In this document: piece by piece, positions 1 through 12,067 of the stretch
How positions within the stretch are numbered: position 1 is the first letter of the stretch
Layout of the letters: the number at the start of each line of letters is the position of its first letter
Assembly (NCBI RefSeq): GCF_000276665.1
Contig: NW_004955435.1
Coordinates: 377,359-441,358, forward strand
Source: Chinchilla lanigera
Lineage: Eukaryota; Chordata; Mammalia; Rodentia; Chinchillidae
DNA length: 64,000 bases
Reading direction: 5' to 3'
Notes under the pieces: model-generated
What the model saw: only the letters and a program-made list of their open reading frames with translations
Databases searched by the model: none
Told to the model about the DNA's origin: nothing
Program-made: the position numbers and the translations under genes

Positions 1-834
1 AGATTCCATCATGGAGGTCCTACCCTGATGATCTTATCTAATTGCCTTCCAAAAACCCTATCTCAAATACCATAGTGGGATTAAGTTTCTAGCCTATTAA
101 TACTTCATAAAAGACATTAAATATTAACAAATAAAACCTTGGGGAATATACTGAAACCATAGCCACACCATAGCACAAACTTGCCTTGATCGTGTTTAGT
201 GTCTCTGAGGGGATGAAAGCCAGTTCAAAATCTTAGTGTGTTTTTTGCTGTCATAACGGAATACTAACACATTAATATTGCCCCTTAGTTATTGTGGACT
301 GATCTCCCAAATGAGTGTTTGACAAAAGCTTAAATAAAAGAGTCAAGTGGTATGATTTTAGGGCTCTGGGAGGATCAAAACCCTCTCGCAGAACTTGAGA
401 TTCTCTGGGGGCTAAGACAAAGATCTTCTCTGAGTGGCCCATATTTATTTAGTTAGCAAATATTGAAGAAAGGTGGGAATCTGAGCAGCACCATTCAAGG
501 ACCTTGGAAGTCCTCAAGGACTTCTCCAAGTAAGGCATTATATTAATTTAGGAGAACTATGTTATCTCCAGGAAGGTTTTCCCCACAAGAGTGAGACGCC
601 TGCAGCTACAGTCTTTATCTAGTTAAATGAGGTTGGAGCCAGGTGTCCTTATCCGTGGCCTTGTCTTGTCCTTTGAGGCATCACAGCTTCACAGGCCACT
701 TCAGGCCTCAGTCAGTCAGGACCGGTGACTCACAGAGGGTCACTTATTATGAGTCCACTGCCCATCTCCAGACAAGGGGCCTAGGCCTGGGACAGACTCA
801 CATGTAAACATGGAAAGCCAGTTGGTTAATTTAA
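1..834. other. Non-coding sequence, no feature recognised
   Basis: AT-rich sequence with no plausible exon. A short stretch near 240-270 resembles the start of an old MaLR LTR but is too decayed to classify. Confidence 0.5.
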
Positions 835-1290
835 ATCCTGCTCAGAGCCGCTTTGTAGTGGTCTCCATCAGAATACTACAATCAGAGTCATCTATAAGGA
901 AAAGAGATTTGTTTCTCAAAATTCTAGATGTTGGGAAGGCAAAAGCGTGGCACTAGCATCTGATGAGAAATGCTGCTGTGCTGCATCATAATACTGAAGA
1001 GGGGCTTGTGGGGCAAGCGCACAGAGCGGGAATGGGACTGTGTGTGTGGGTTGGAAGAGGAGAGAGAAAGACATCACGAAAGCATAAGGGGGAAAGCCGA
1101 GAAAGCCAGTTCACATTCATAACAACCCACTCTCCAGATAACCAACGCTCTGCCTTGTTAGCAACCTCAATCCACCTGCAGGGTGGTGCCCTCTGATTTA
1201 ATCACTTCACAAAGGCCCACTGCCCAACATTGGACAGTGCAACTGAATTTCAGCATTAATTTTTGGGGGGCATTCAAATCATAGCAAATA
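835..1290 (-). mobile_element. Ancient MaLR-type LTR remnant
   Basis: On the minus strand the segment begins with a 'tttgaatgccccccaa'-type start (plus strand 1262-1285) and runs through to 'tgtagtattctgatgg' near 860-885, the usual order of MLT1/MST-type LTRs. It is heavily diverged. No flanking duplication could be defined. Confidence 0.55.
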
Positions 1291-1633
1291 AAAAATTTCT
1301 TTCAGAGCTGTATGCACTAATGCATCTACCATACTTAATATAACCATTGGCCTACTGTAGCTCATCATAAATGTACTACTATACACTTAAACTATTATTT
1401 GATTATAGGCCTTTCCTTCCTACTCTTCCACCATACCCCTGGTTTAAAAGCTGACATACAAAGCCAACTGATGAAGATCAGCATTTGTGGAATCTAATGC
1501 CATCAGTTGTGAGATGGACCATTAGTTCATGGCCCCACAGAAGAAAGCAGGAAGTCACTATGGCTCACTTATCACTTGAAATTTTTATCTTATATTTCTT
1601 GAAAAAGCTTTTACATTTATTTGGATGTGAGAC

Positions 1634-1674
1634 AATCAAATATCACTATTGTACATGCATAGTGATATTTGATT
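1634..1674. repeat. Perfect 15-bp inverted repeat with 11-nt loop
   Basis: Arms AATCAAATATCACTA (1634-1648) and TAGTGATATTTGATT (1660-1674) are exact reverse complements. The loop 1649-1659 contains the palindrome TGTACA. No surrounding element explains it. Confidence 0.9.
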
Positions 1675-3919
1675 TCAACTCAGAGATGTTGGTGTCTACA
1701 TTTTCCCACACATATTATCCTATATTTTATCAATACCATTGGGAAGACAGACTTTCCAAAGCAAAAAGTCTCCACTAATACTTCCAGAAATTTTTTCTGA
1801 GTTGTTCATACTCGTTTTGCCATTCAGCAAGGTTTAATGCTTGTACTCTCATGATCTCACCAGAAGTCAAGTCATCAAGAAAGCTAACCAAATTAATGCA
1901 TGTGCAGCCTTGTCTTATGTCTTGTTAACTACCTGAATCATGGACAATGTAAGGTACCATCAATGATATAAAGCCTCTTTATTTCAGAGATGCTAAAATA
2001 TGAAAATATGTGCACCTAAGAAGTGATACATACATACTAGACTGCCCCCATCACTGTAGGGCCTTACTCTGTCAGAAGTAAGCAGATATCATCATAACAT
2101 TATTTGAAATAGTGGAGTTTTCTTAGTACAGTAAAAATATTTAAGTAACCACATTTTAGACTGTATGAGTTGTACTGGAGTCAATTACTTTTTTTGTGTG
2201 AGTACCACCAGACAATGGTAGGCTGAGCATTCAAGCTAAAAATAACTTGCCCCAAATGAAGGGATAATTTTCCTTAGTTCTGTCAGAACCCCACTCAGGC
2301 AAGTTGGTGCCACTGGGAGACACTTGAAACCTGTGGATTTTTCTTCCCAAGATTTCTTGCTACAGTGAAAAATCAATCAGTGGCTTAAAGAAAAGCTTAA
2401 AAAAATTTAAAAGCATAAATTTATTTCAGTTACCAAACTCAGGACATTCTCAACTCCAATTTGGGGGAAAAAAGGAATTTTATCAATGTATACCGAACTT
2501 ACTAACTTTTGTTTTTTTTCCCCAATACTTTAAAAGATTGAGACATAGTATATATAGGATAAAATTCACAAATCTTAAAGGTAAAATTAAATGGCTTAAA
2601 CTTACATAACTACCACCATAATCAAGAAATAGAATATTTTAATCAGGAAAAAATGTTCTATCAGGCCCTTTCCAGTGAGCCCCTACCCACTCAACATTAT
2701 TTTTTCTTTTAATTTAACCTATGCTCAATAACATATTGAAATGCCAGAAAGAGGAAAGAAAAGAAAAAGAAACTTCCTAAGTGAAAATGAGTTAGTGAAA
2801 AATCTAAGAGCCTCTTCGCTTAATTTTAATTACTAAGGTTGTGCTGTTTCATACCACTAGTCTGTCTTCAAATGATTTACTCACATCTGAGGAATAGTAA
2901 CCTGTATAGTAACAAAATATGGTACCTTAGCCACACGTTCAAGTGGAAACACATTTCTGTGCAGCCTGGGTCAGGCACCTTGGCTTTCTCACTTCAGTTT
3001 GAAACGTAAACACTAGGTAAATTGACCTCTACCACCCGAGTTCCAGGAATGCCAAAACTCAATGTTTTGTATAAACAATAATAACTACTTTAAAACTGAT
3101 TTTCTTCTTTGTACATAATGGAAGCAAGTGAAGTGACTGCTGTGAACAACTATTATTCAAATAGGAAAAGTTACTGTAAGGTGACATGTCCTCTGTTTTG
3201 TATCCTCTGTCTTGTTTCCTTTGCCTATCTGTACTTTCGTCTTTACTCTGAATACGAATCAAGTAAGGGCATAGGTAGAAACCTGTTTATTTAACACTGG
3301 TACATTGCCAACATGTTCCATGGATAAGGACATAGGATGGGAATCAGAGTGGAGGTAATAGAAAAGTAACTTTGACCTATTCATTTACATGCTATAACCA
3401 TGCATGCTTTCAGTCGCTCTTGATTCATCTTGCAAATATTGAGTGACTTTTATATGCCAGTCACCAGGCTAAGAGATACAGCCAAAGAGGAGGCAGAGGT
3501 ACTCCTTCACCTCAAGAAAACTGTATTCTCCCAGGATTATGGACACGTAAGCCGTTATAGCAAAGTCTGAAACATGAGTAAATGTAAGTGGTGGGGAAAT
3601 GTAGGAGTGATCTTCAACTCAGACTCAGAAGGAGGGTGGAATCCAGACCGGTAGGACAAGTAAGAGTTCTTTAGGCAAAGAGGTGGGAAATTATCCTAAG
3701 AAAGAAAAGAGGTGAGAACAAGATAGGCAGTGATATGATCCCAAAAGAGGACCCCTAACTGAAACAAAAGCTGTCAGCGCAGAAATTCCTGGCAAGTTAC
3801 TGATTCAAATAGCAAAGAGAATCACATAAATACAACAGAATTTTATCTGAGACAATAATAGACAAAGTATTACAGTCCATCCTTTGATTCTTAGAGAGTT
3901 TTTAAGCACCAAGGTTGGC

Positions 3920-4032
3920 AGGAGGTGGAAGGGAGGCAGAGAAAGAGGAGAGAGGAAAGAGGAGAGGAGAGGAGACGGGAGAGGAGGAGGAGGAGCAGGA
4001 GGAGGAGGAGGAGGAGAGAGACAGAGAGAAAC
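3920..4032 (+). repeat. GGA/GA-rich purine simple repeat
   Basis: Almost pure purine on the + strand (ggaggaggag, gagagagaca). It creates long mirrored low-complexity ORFs on both strands that are not genes. Confidence 0.9.
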
Positions 4033-4517
4033 ACCACAGAGACACAGACAGAGGTGGTTTTAGTAGGTGGTAAACATGCCACAAGGAAGATTTTTTTTTC
4101 TATTTCTTGACTTGATTTTTCTTCCCACTAAGAAGAGAATGAAACAAAAAGGTGGAAAATAACAGAGAACTAGAGAAACACTCCCACAAAGGAACTGTTG
4201 TTTTGATCCAGATTGTATTAGAAAGACCAACAAAACAGTACTTCTTTGTTCCATCGCTGGGAAATACATCAACATCTTTGTGAAATTCTTGAGATGCAGG
4301 CAGGGAATCTCATCTATTCCCATGATTGATTTCAACAGGTTGCAGATGATCAAGTGTGTAATCCTTCAAGTTCTGTCTCCTGCATTACACTACAACTGCT
4401 GAGAGGTCTGTGCTGAAAACTAGTGTCTCAGGACCTGCTGCAATACTTGGCAAATAGTAGGGTGTCAGTAATGCTTGTTGAAGAATGAAGGCAGAGATCT
4501 ATCTTTCCAGCCTGTGT

Positions 4518-4693
4518 TTTTAGTATTTGGTTGTATTTTATATTTTATTTTTTCATCATTTTTGTTAGTGCACATTCTTTATATAGAATAATGGGTTTCA
4601 TTTTGGCTGATCCATACACGCACATAACGTGTCCTAGTCACTTTCACCACACGCCATCACCTCCTTGCCCTGTCTTCCCTCCAGTCTCCCCTT
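4518..4693 (-). mobile_element. L1 3' end fragment (minus strand)
   Basis: Typical L1 3' region read in reverse: 'ttagtgcacattctttat' followed by 'aatgggtttcattttggc'. It is probably the left part of the L1 block that continues after the LTR at 4708-5286. Confidence 0.65.
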
Positions 4694-5024
4694 TTTTCCT
4701 TTGGGTTTGTTATGGTTTGTGTCTAGATGTCCCCCCAGCCTCACGCAGTCATGGGGCAGGCTAGTTTTTGGTTGATTCCTAGTCCAGTGCTGGGAGTATG
4801 GGTGTTTTCCTTTGGGTTTGTTATGGCTTGTGTCTAGATGTCCCCCGGCCTCACGCAGTCATGGGGCAGGCTAGTTTTTGGTTGATTCCTAGTCCGGTGC
4901 TGGGAGTGTGGGTGTTTTCCTTTGGGCTTGTTATGGCTTATGTCTAGATGTCCCCCAGCCTCACGCAGTCATGGGGCAGGCTAGTTTTCGGTTGATTCCT
5001 AGTCCAGTGCTGGGAGTGTGGGTG
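4694..5024 (+). repeat. Three tandem copies of a 110-111 bp unit within the LTR
   Basis: Units start at 4694, 4805 and 4915, each with 'ttttcctttggg' then TTGTTATGG. They are nearly identical (a few transitions only). The unit includes 14 bp of pre-LTR flank. Confidence 0.92.
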
Positions 5025-5286
5025 TGAGTGCTACCCCTCCCCTGTGCTGGGGACCCTGCACACAAGATAAGGGAAGGACAGAGGCTTGCGCTTCGCTCCT
5101 CCCTTTTTGCTCTTGTTGCTTTTGCTGTTTTCTGCCGCCATGAACTGTTGCCCTCTGCCATGAGCCACTCTGCCTTGGAGCCAGCCAAGTATGAACTGCA
5201 ACCTCCACAAACCATGAGCTAAAGAAACCTTTCCTTCCTTAATTCTGGGTGTCAGGTACTTTGTCTCAGCAATGGGAGAGAAGACA
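4708..5286 (+). mobile_element. MaLR/ERVL-type solo LTR with triplicated 5' segment
   Basis: Starts TGTTATGG and ends AAGACA. It is flanked by GGTT before and GGTTT after. The 3' part has the hallmarks of this LTR group: 'ctgttttctgccgccatgaa', 'gccatgagccactctgcctt', 'caggtactttgtctcagcaa'. It is clearly related to the LTR at 11712-12067. The 5' part is present three times in tandem. Confidence 0.75.
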
Positions 5287-7553
5287 GGTTTCAATGTGTG
5301 TAATGTGTTTTGATCATGTCCATCCTGCTTATTACTGATCTATGAATCTCCTCTCTTTGTCCAATAACAGTCTTCCTTATGCCCCCTTGTCATCTATTTT
5401 GGATTCCACAAATTAGGGAGAACATTACATATTTGTCTTTCCGAGTCTGGCTTGTGTTGCTCAAAAAGTTGATCTCGAGATTCAACTATTTTCTTGCAAA
5501 TAACAAAAATTCTTTCTTCTTTATGGCTGAATAATATTCCACTGTGTATATATGCCACATTTCTTTCACCATTCATCTGTTGATGGACATCTAGGCTGGT
5601 TTCATATCTTAGCTATGGTGAACTCTGTTCAATAAACATGAATATGCAGGTATAACTAGTATGCTGAGTTGAATTCCTCTGAGTATATACCAAGGAGAGG
5701 TACAGCTGGACCAAATGGTAGCTCTATTTTTACTTTTTCGTGGCACTTCCATACTGATTTCCAAGCATGGGGCTCTATTAATTTACACAGCCACCAGCAC
5801 TATAGATGGGTTTCTTCCCCCTACCTCATCTTCACCAGCATTTGTTCTTCTTCATATTCTTGATGATGATAGTCATTTGTCTGGGGTGAAATGGAATTTC
5901 AACAAGGTTTTGGTTTGCGTTTCCCTAAGCATGTTGAACATTTTTAAGTGCACTTATTAGTTATTTGTACTTCTTCTGAGAAGTGTCTTTTCAGTTCATT
6001 TGCCTGTTTATTGGTACAGCTATTTGAGTTTTTGGTGTTAAGTTTTTTGAATTCTTTATATAGTCTAGATATTAATCCTCTTAAAAAAAGAGTAGCTGGC
6101 AAAGACTTTCCCCATTCTGTAAATTGCTTCTTTACTCTATTAGTTTTTCCCTTGCTGTGCAGAGACTTTTTATTTTATGGAGTCATTCCTTATGTCACTG
6201 GAGTCCTACTCAGGACATCTTCTCCTGTGCCTGTGGCTTTGAGTGCTTCCTCTGCATTTTATCAGTTTCAAAGTTTCATGTCTTATTCCTAGCTCCTTGA
6301 TCTATTTTGAATTGATTTTTATACAGCACAAGAGATAGGGGCCTGGATTCGACAGTGGAACAGGAGCCTTCATTCTACAACGAATATCCAGTTTTTCCAA
6401 CACCGTTTGTTAGAGGATGCCTTTTCTCCAAAAAGTTTGAAGTGTTTCCCTTCTGCATTATGGAGTAGTTTATCTCTGTTTTCTAGAAACTTATCCATTT
6501 CTTTTAGATTCTCCAGAAAAAATCCTGCGGATTTTAGTGAGTCTGCTGACTGTCCTTTTTACATTTAACTGTACTGACTGGGGTCTTCTCTTTCTTTTGA
6601 TTAGTTTGCCTAAAAGCTTATTAACCTTGTTTATCTTTTGAAAGAACCAGCTCTTTGTTTCATTTGTTCTGTATATTGTTCTTTCAGTTTCTCTTCTCCT
6701 TCTTTTGGTTATTTGCCTAAGAGCGTATCAGCCTTGTTTATTTTTTCAGAGAGCCACCCCTTCATTTCACTGATTCTGTGTATTGTTCTTTTAGTCACTA
6801 TCTCATTAATTTCACCTCTGATCTTTACTATTTCTTTCTTTTGTTGGGTTTGGTCTTGGCTTGTTTTTGCTTTTCTAAAACCTTGAGGTGCAGCATTAGG
6901 TTATTTATTTGAGCTCTAATTTTTTGATCTAAGCATTTATAGCTATAAACTTCCCCCTTAGAATTGCCTTTACTGTAGCTAAGATCCTCTGGCATATTTT
7001 ATCTTCATTTTATGTGATCCTAGAAGTTTTTAAATTTCTTTCCTATTTTCTTCAATGACCCACTGATCGTTCAAAAGTGAATTGTTTCATCTCCATGTGT
7101 TTGTAGTTTATGTAGTTTTTCTTGTTGTTCATTGCTAATTTCATTCTATTATAATCTGTAATGAACTGTTTATTTTTTATATTTGTTGAAGCTTGCTTTA
7201 GTACTTAAAATATTATCTATTTTGAAGAATGTTCCACAAGCTGCTGAGAAGAATGTGTATTTTGTATTTGTTGGATAGAATGTTCTGTATACATCTGTTA
7301 AGGTTGTTTGATCTATGGTGTATTTTAATTCTGATATTTCTTCGCTGATTTTTTTGGGGAGGATGAAAGACCTATGTACTGGTAAGAGAGTATTGAAGTC
7401 ACCCACTATTAGTGTATAAGAACTTTTGTGTCCCTTTGTGTTGAGTAGCATATGTTCTATTTATAAAATTGGGCACACCAATATTTGATGCATCTATATT
7501 TGCAATTATTATTCCTTCTTGGTGGTTTCTTCCCTTTACCAATATGTAGTGGA
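5287..7553 (-). mobile_element. Decayed L1 block, minus strand, rearranged
   Basis: Minus-strand fragments resemble L1 ORF2. At 7170-7451 the endonuclease-domain motif GDFNTLL is visible, followed by sequence like ISELKYTIDQTTLTDVYRTF. The region 5500-6300 matches the ORF2 C-terminal/3' part in reverse ('ttccactgtgtatatatgcc'). No continuous ORF2 remains, and the reverse transcriptase core is missing or shuffled. The copy is dead. Confidence 0.8.
7170..7451 (-). pseudogene. L1 ORF2 endonuclease-domain fragment
   Basis: A 93-residue open stretch with the GDFNT motif of the apurinic-like endonuclease. It lacks the rest of ORF2 and is a retrotransposon relic, not a host gene. Confidence 0.75.
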
Positions 7554-7929
7554 CTTGACATAGGAGAGTAGGGTATGGAAAAGCTGTCTGGGAAGGCAGG
7601 GATGACCTGTTAGTTACAAGAGCCTGGAAATATGTTCAGAATACTTCCCAAAGCCCTGCATATGGACTTCTGCAAGAATTTTCAGGGTTTTAGTAGGATG
7701 GCTTCGACCTGATCCCAGCCTCAGACATGGGATCCCAGCACCGCCTCACAGGGCCCAAAGTTCTCATGGATTTCCATAACATTTGGGCAGTGTAATAGGA
7801 CACAGAGGCTAAGAAAAAGTTGCTGTTGTGGCTTCCTTCATCAGAGCCTGCCCTGCTTTTTTCAAGGTGATCTTTTAACTTTCTTTTTCCTCTTTTACTG
7901 GGCTGAAGCTCACTCTGAAGAGCCAATTT
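7554..7929. other. Non-repetitive stretch between two L1 blocks
   Basis: No coding or repeat signature recognised. An open frame on the minus strand (7690-7926) shows no family resemblance. Confidence 0.4.
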
Positions 7930-8380
7930 CTCCTCACTATTTCCTTTTACTTTTCTTTTTTATTTGTATTTTAAAGAGAAAAAAACAATAACAAAATAAC
8001 AGCAACAAAGACAAAAACATAACAACACAAAAACAATAAAAATACAGGATTCCAAAACAAGGTGATAGAAATTAACAGTGGTTGTTATTTTACATATTAT
8101 TATCTTCGGTGAAGTTGCTCAGATTACCAGAGTATGAATGCAAGACTGATCAAACAACTGAAGAGAATAAAAAGTAATAAAAAATTAGAAATGATACAGA
8201 GCTTCACTAAACAAGATGGTAGGAATTCAACAATGGTTGTTATATTGCAGATTTTTGGCTTAAATTAGTTGTTCAGATTATCAGATATAAGCATGCAAAA
8301 CTGGTCAAGAAAAAAAAAAGCATTAACTGTTCCTTTCAATAAGCCAATAGACATCAGCAGTACTATTATCCCAGCTATCC

Positions 8381-8404
8381 TTGTGTGTGTGTGTGTGTGT
8401 GTGT
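8381..8404 (+). repeat. (TG)n microsatellite
   Basis: About 12 uninterrupted TG units in the L1 3' UTR. Confidence 0.95.
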
Positions 8405-9180
8405 CTTTCCCTCATTCTTTCTTTTCTTCTTTCCCTCATCCCAGTTGTTCCTTCCCTTTGAGCAATTTCTTTCCCTTTCACAATACCTATTGTACTTTTT
8501 GGGTTTTATTTACTTTTTCAGTTTCTTACACTAGGGTGACAGTATGATATTTACACATGTGGGTCTGATTTATTTCACTTAGAAGTATTGTCTCTAGTTG
8601 CATCCACTTACCTATAAAAGCCTTGAGTTTATCTTTCTTTACAGCTGAGTAATACTCATTGTATAAAAATACCACACATTATTTTATCTATTCCTCTGTT
8701 GATGGGCATTTGTGTTGTTTCCAAGATTTAGCTTCAACAAGTTGTGCTGCTGTAAACGTGAGTGCACATATATTGCTGTGGTATGATGTTTTCAATTTTT
8801 TTGGAAAAATACCTGAAAGGAGAATTAAGCGGGTTAAGTACAATCTCTAATCCTAGTTTTGTGAGGAATCTCCACTGATTTCCCCAGTGGTTTCACCAGT
8901 CTACACTCCCCCCAGCTGTGAAAGGTTCCTTTTTCCGCTCAGCCCATCCAGCATTTGTTATTGGCTGATTTCTTGATGATAGCCATTCTTTCTGGGTTGA
9001 GATGGAATCTCAGTGTTGTTTTAGCTTGCATTGCTCAAATGATCAATGATGTTGAACATATTCTCATATATTTACTTGCCATTTATATTCCTTCAACTGA
9101 GAAATGAGTATTTATCTCAGATGCCCGTTTTTGGATTGGGTCTTTGAATTTTGTGGGCCTGCTTTTTTCTTTTAACTCTT

Positions 9181-9281
9181 TTTTTTTTTTTTTTCAGTTT
9201 TTCTCCAGTACCAAGAACTGAACTCACGACCTTGCGCTTGCCAGGCAGGCGCTTTTGCCGCTGAGCTAAATCCCCAGCCCC
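9181..9281 (-). mobile_element. ID-type SINE inserted in L1
   Basis: Reverse-strand tRNA-Ala-derived SINE: poly-T start, 'gaactcacgaccttgcgctt' and the end 'gagctaaatccccagcccc'. Flanked by a perfect 14-bp duplication TTCTTTTAACTCTT at 9167-9180 and 9282-9295. Confidence 0.95.
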
Positions 9282-9754
9282 TTCTTTTAACTCTTTATAT
9301 GTTCTAGATAGAAGTCCTTTGTCTGACGGATAGGTGGCTAAAATTTATCCCAATTCATGGGTTTTCTTTTTACTCATTTGGTGATTTCTTTTCATGTGCA
9401 AAAACTTTTCAATAAGATGAGACCCCAGAAATATTTCATTCTTTGAAGTATTTCCCGTGCAGTTTGGTTTTTGTTAATGAACTCTCTGCCTACACCTATG
9501 TCTTCAAAATTTCTACCTACTTTCTCTTCCTGTAGATTTAGTGTTTCTGTTTTAATATTTAGATCTTTGATCCATTTTGACTTTAGTTTAATGCATGGTG
9601 ATAGACATGGGTCTAGTTTTAGTCTTGGGCATATGAAAATCCAGGTTTTCCAGCACCATTTAATAAAGAGGTTATCTTTCTTCCAATGAACATATTTACC
9701 CCTTTGTCAAAGACAAGGTGGCTGAGTGTGTTTGTAGTTGTGTCTGCATCTTCT

Positions 9755-9846
9755 TTTTTTTTGGCTTTTTTCTGGTACCGGGAATCGAATTCATGACCTT
9801 GTGCTTGCCAGGCAGTCCCTGTGCCGCTGAGCTAAATCCCCAGCCC
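9755..9846 (-). mobile_element. ID-type SINE inserted in L1
   Basis: Same family, minus strand, with 'ctggtaccgggaatcgaatt' and 'gctgagctaaatccccagcc'. Flanked by TGCATCTTCT at 9745-9754 and 9855-9864. Confidence 0.92.
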
Positions 9847-10530
9847 CTTGCGTTTGCATCTTCTAGTCTGTTCCACTGACCCTCAGGTCTTTTTCTTTTG
9901 CCAGTGCCATGCTGACTTTATCACAGTGGTCTAGTAGTATGATTTGAAGTCAGGATTATGATGCCTCCGGCCTTGCCTTTGCTGAACAGGGCTGCTTTTC
10001 AATTATAGGTTTTCTGATTTCATATAAATTTTAGGGTTATTTTCTCTAGATCTGTGAGGTATACTAATGGTATTTAGGTGGGATTGCATTGAAGCTATAC
10101 AACAATTTTGGGAGTATGGCCATTTTCACAGTGTTGGTTCTTCCCATCCATGAGCAAGGAATATCTTTCCATTTTCTGAAATCCTCTGTGATCCCTTTTT
10201 TCAGAGTATTGAAATTTTCACTGTATAGATCTTTTACTTCCTTTGTTAGATCAATTTCTAAGTATTTCAGTTGTTTAGATGTTATTGTGAAAGGTGTGGT
10301 TTCCCTAATTTCTCACTCAGTGAGTTGTTTGTGTAAAGAATGCTATTGTTTTTTGTGTTGACTTTTTATACAGCTATGCTACTGAATTTGGTCTTTAAAT
10401 CTGTAAGCCGTTTGGTGGAGTTTTTGGGGTCTTCTATGTAGAGTATCATGTCATCTGCTAATGAGGATAATTTCACTCTTCCTTTCTTACCCTTATTCCT
10501 TTTATTCTCTCTCTTATCTAATTGCTCTGG

Positions 10531-10794
10531 CTAATATTTCCAGGCTATATTGAATAGGAGTGGTGATAGTCGACATTCTTGTCTTTTTCCTGATTTCAAA
10601 GTGAAAGCTTTCAGTTTTTGTCCATTTAGTATGATGTTGGCTATTAGTTTATCATAAATGGCTTGTATCAGAGTGAGGTAAAGATGGTCTACTCCTATTG
10701 TCTGTAAGGTTTTCATCATGAATGAATGTTGGACTTTATCAAAAGCTTTTTCTGCATCTATGGAGGTGATCATGTGATTTTTATTTTTTGGCAC
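10531..10794 (-). pseudogene. L1 ORF2 reverse-transcriptase fragment
   Basis: Encodes the RT segment with [11 protein letters not shown] and the downstream SPLLFNI block. The open stretch is only 87 residues with stops on both sides, so it is inactive. Confidence 0.85.
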
Positions 10795-11063
10795 TATTGA
10801 TATGGTGTATTACATTAGTTGATTTGTTTATATTGAAACTTCCCTGCATTCCTGGGATGTATCCCCCTTGGTCATGGTGTATAATCCTCTTGATGATTTG
10901 CTGCACTCTATTTGCTAGTATTTTAGGGGACTATTTTCATCTACATTCATTAAGGTATTGGCCTGTAGTTTTCTTTTTTTATTGAGTCTTTCTCTGGTTT
11001 TGGTATCAGGGCAATACTTGCCTCTAGGAATGAGTTAGGGAGAATTCCTTCCCTTTCAATTTC

Positions 11064-11075
11064 TTTCTTTCTTTT

Positions 11076-11130
<55 letters not shown>

Positions 11131-11131
11131 G

Positions 11132-11176
<45 letters not shown>

Positions 11177-11326
11177 TTCTTTTTGTCTTTTTAGAAGGGG
11201 TCTTGCTATGGACTTCAGGCCAGCCTTGAACTCACTTTGTAGCCCAGGCTGGCTTCAATCTCAGAACAATCCTCCTACCTCAGCCTCCTGAGTGCTGGGA
11301 TTACAGGAATGCACCACCACACCCAG
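11064..11326 (-). mobile_element. B1 SINE with expanded (TTTC)n tail
   Basis: 7SL-derived monomer on the minus strand (11186-11326: 'tagcccaggctggcttcaat', 'gtgctgggattacagg'). Its A-tail has become a long (TTTC)n/(GAAA)n run at 11064-11180. A 16-bp duplication CTTCCCTTTCAATTTC at 11048-11063 and 11327-11342 brackets both parts, so the simple repeat grew from the SINE tail. Confidence 0.95.
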
Positions 11327-11711
11327 CTTCCCTTTCAATTTCACTGAAGAGTTTGAAAAGAATTAGTATTAAATCTTCCCTAAATTTCTTGTAGAATTCA
11401 GCTGTGAATCCATCAGAACCTTGTCTTTTTTTCATTGGCAGGTTTTTTTTTATTGTATTTTCAATTTCAATAGCTGATATTGAGTTATTCAGGATTTTAA
11501 TATCTTCTTCATCCAGCTTTGGTAATTCCTATGTATCTAGGAATCTGTCCATTTTCTCTGTGTTTTCCATCCTATGAGTGTAAAGATTTTCAAAGTAGTG
11601 CTGATGATCTTCTGAATTTCTACAGGATCTGTAGTGATTTCATTCTTTTCATTCCTTATCACATGAATTTGAGTTTCTCTTTCCTTTTTTTGGTAAGGTT
11701 GGCTAGGGGTT

Positions 11712-12067
11712 TGTTATGCTTTGAATCTGTGTGTCTCCCCAAAGCCTCAAGGGGCCATGGGGCAGGCTTTTAGAGTTTGATGGGTGTGAGAGCTACACCC
11801 ACCCTGGGGTGGATAGTTTGCATATGTAAGGGAGAGGAAGAAGCTGCTTGAGGCCATTCCTCCCCCATTCCCCCCGGGTGTGTGCTTTCTGCTTTTGCTG
11901 TGTTCTGTCTCCATGAGCTGCAACCCTCTGCCATGTGCCACTCTGCCTTGTAATCTGCCAAGTAAGGACTGAAAACTCCATGAACTGTAAGTGAAATAAA
12001 CTTTTCCTTCCTTAATTTTGGGCATCAGGTATTTTGTCCCAGCAACGAGAGAAAAGTAACCAAGACA
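11712..12067 (+). mobile_element. Solo MaLR/ERVL-type LTR inserted in L1
   Basis: A 356-bp element starting TGTTATGC and ending AAGACA, with 5-bp duplication GGGTT at 11707-11711 and 12068-12072. Removing it restores L1 text that is continuous in the sister L1 at 43344-43380. It is a solo LTR with no internal viral sequence. Confidence 0.9.

Larger units (their letters stand above)
1291..4517. other. Mostly unique non-coding sequence with ancient L2-like fragments
   Basis: No exon recognised. L2-like remnants are at about 3425-3620 ('tatatgccagtcaccaggct') and 4425-4490 ('ggcaaatagtagggtgtcag'). A small ORF at 3109-3294 shows no family resemblance and is not called. The hairpin at 1634-1674 and a GGA-rich repeat at 3920-4032 are listed separately. 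Confidence 0.5.

Noticed and set aside
3109..3294. Small ORF (61 codons) with a hydrophobic middle
   Set aside because: No known family, no splice or promoter context, and a length expected by chance in AT-rich DNA.
3925..4110. Arginine/glutamate-rich ORF over the GGA repeat
   Set aside because: Low-complexity translation of a purine simple repeat, mirrored on the other strand.
4694..5024. Regularly spaced repeats as a CRISPR-like array
   Set aside because: Units are head-to-tail with no spacers, lie in an LTR and are in a mammalian genome.
10531..10794. Reverse transcriptase sequence as a possible novel RT-based system
   Set aside because: Motifs and neighbours are those of L1 ORF2, with endonuclease and 3' UTR in order, and the frames are broken by stops.
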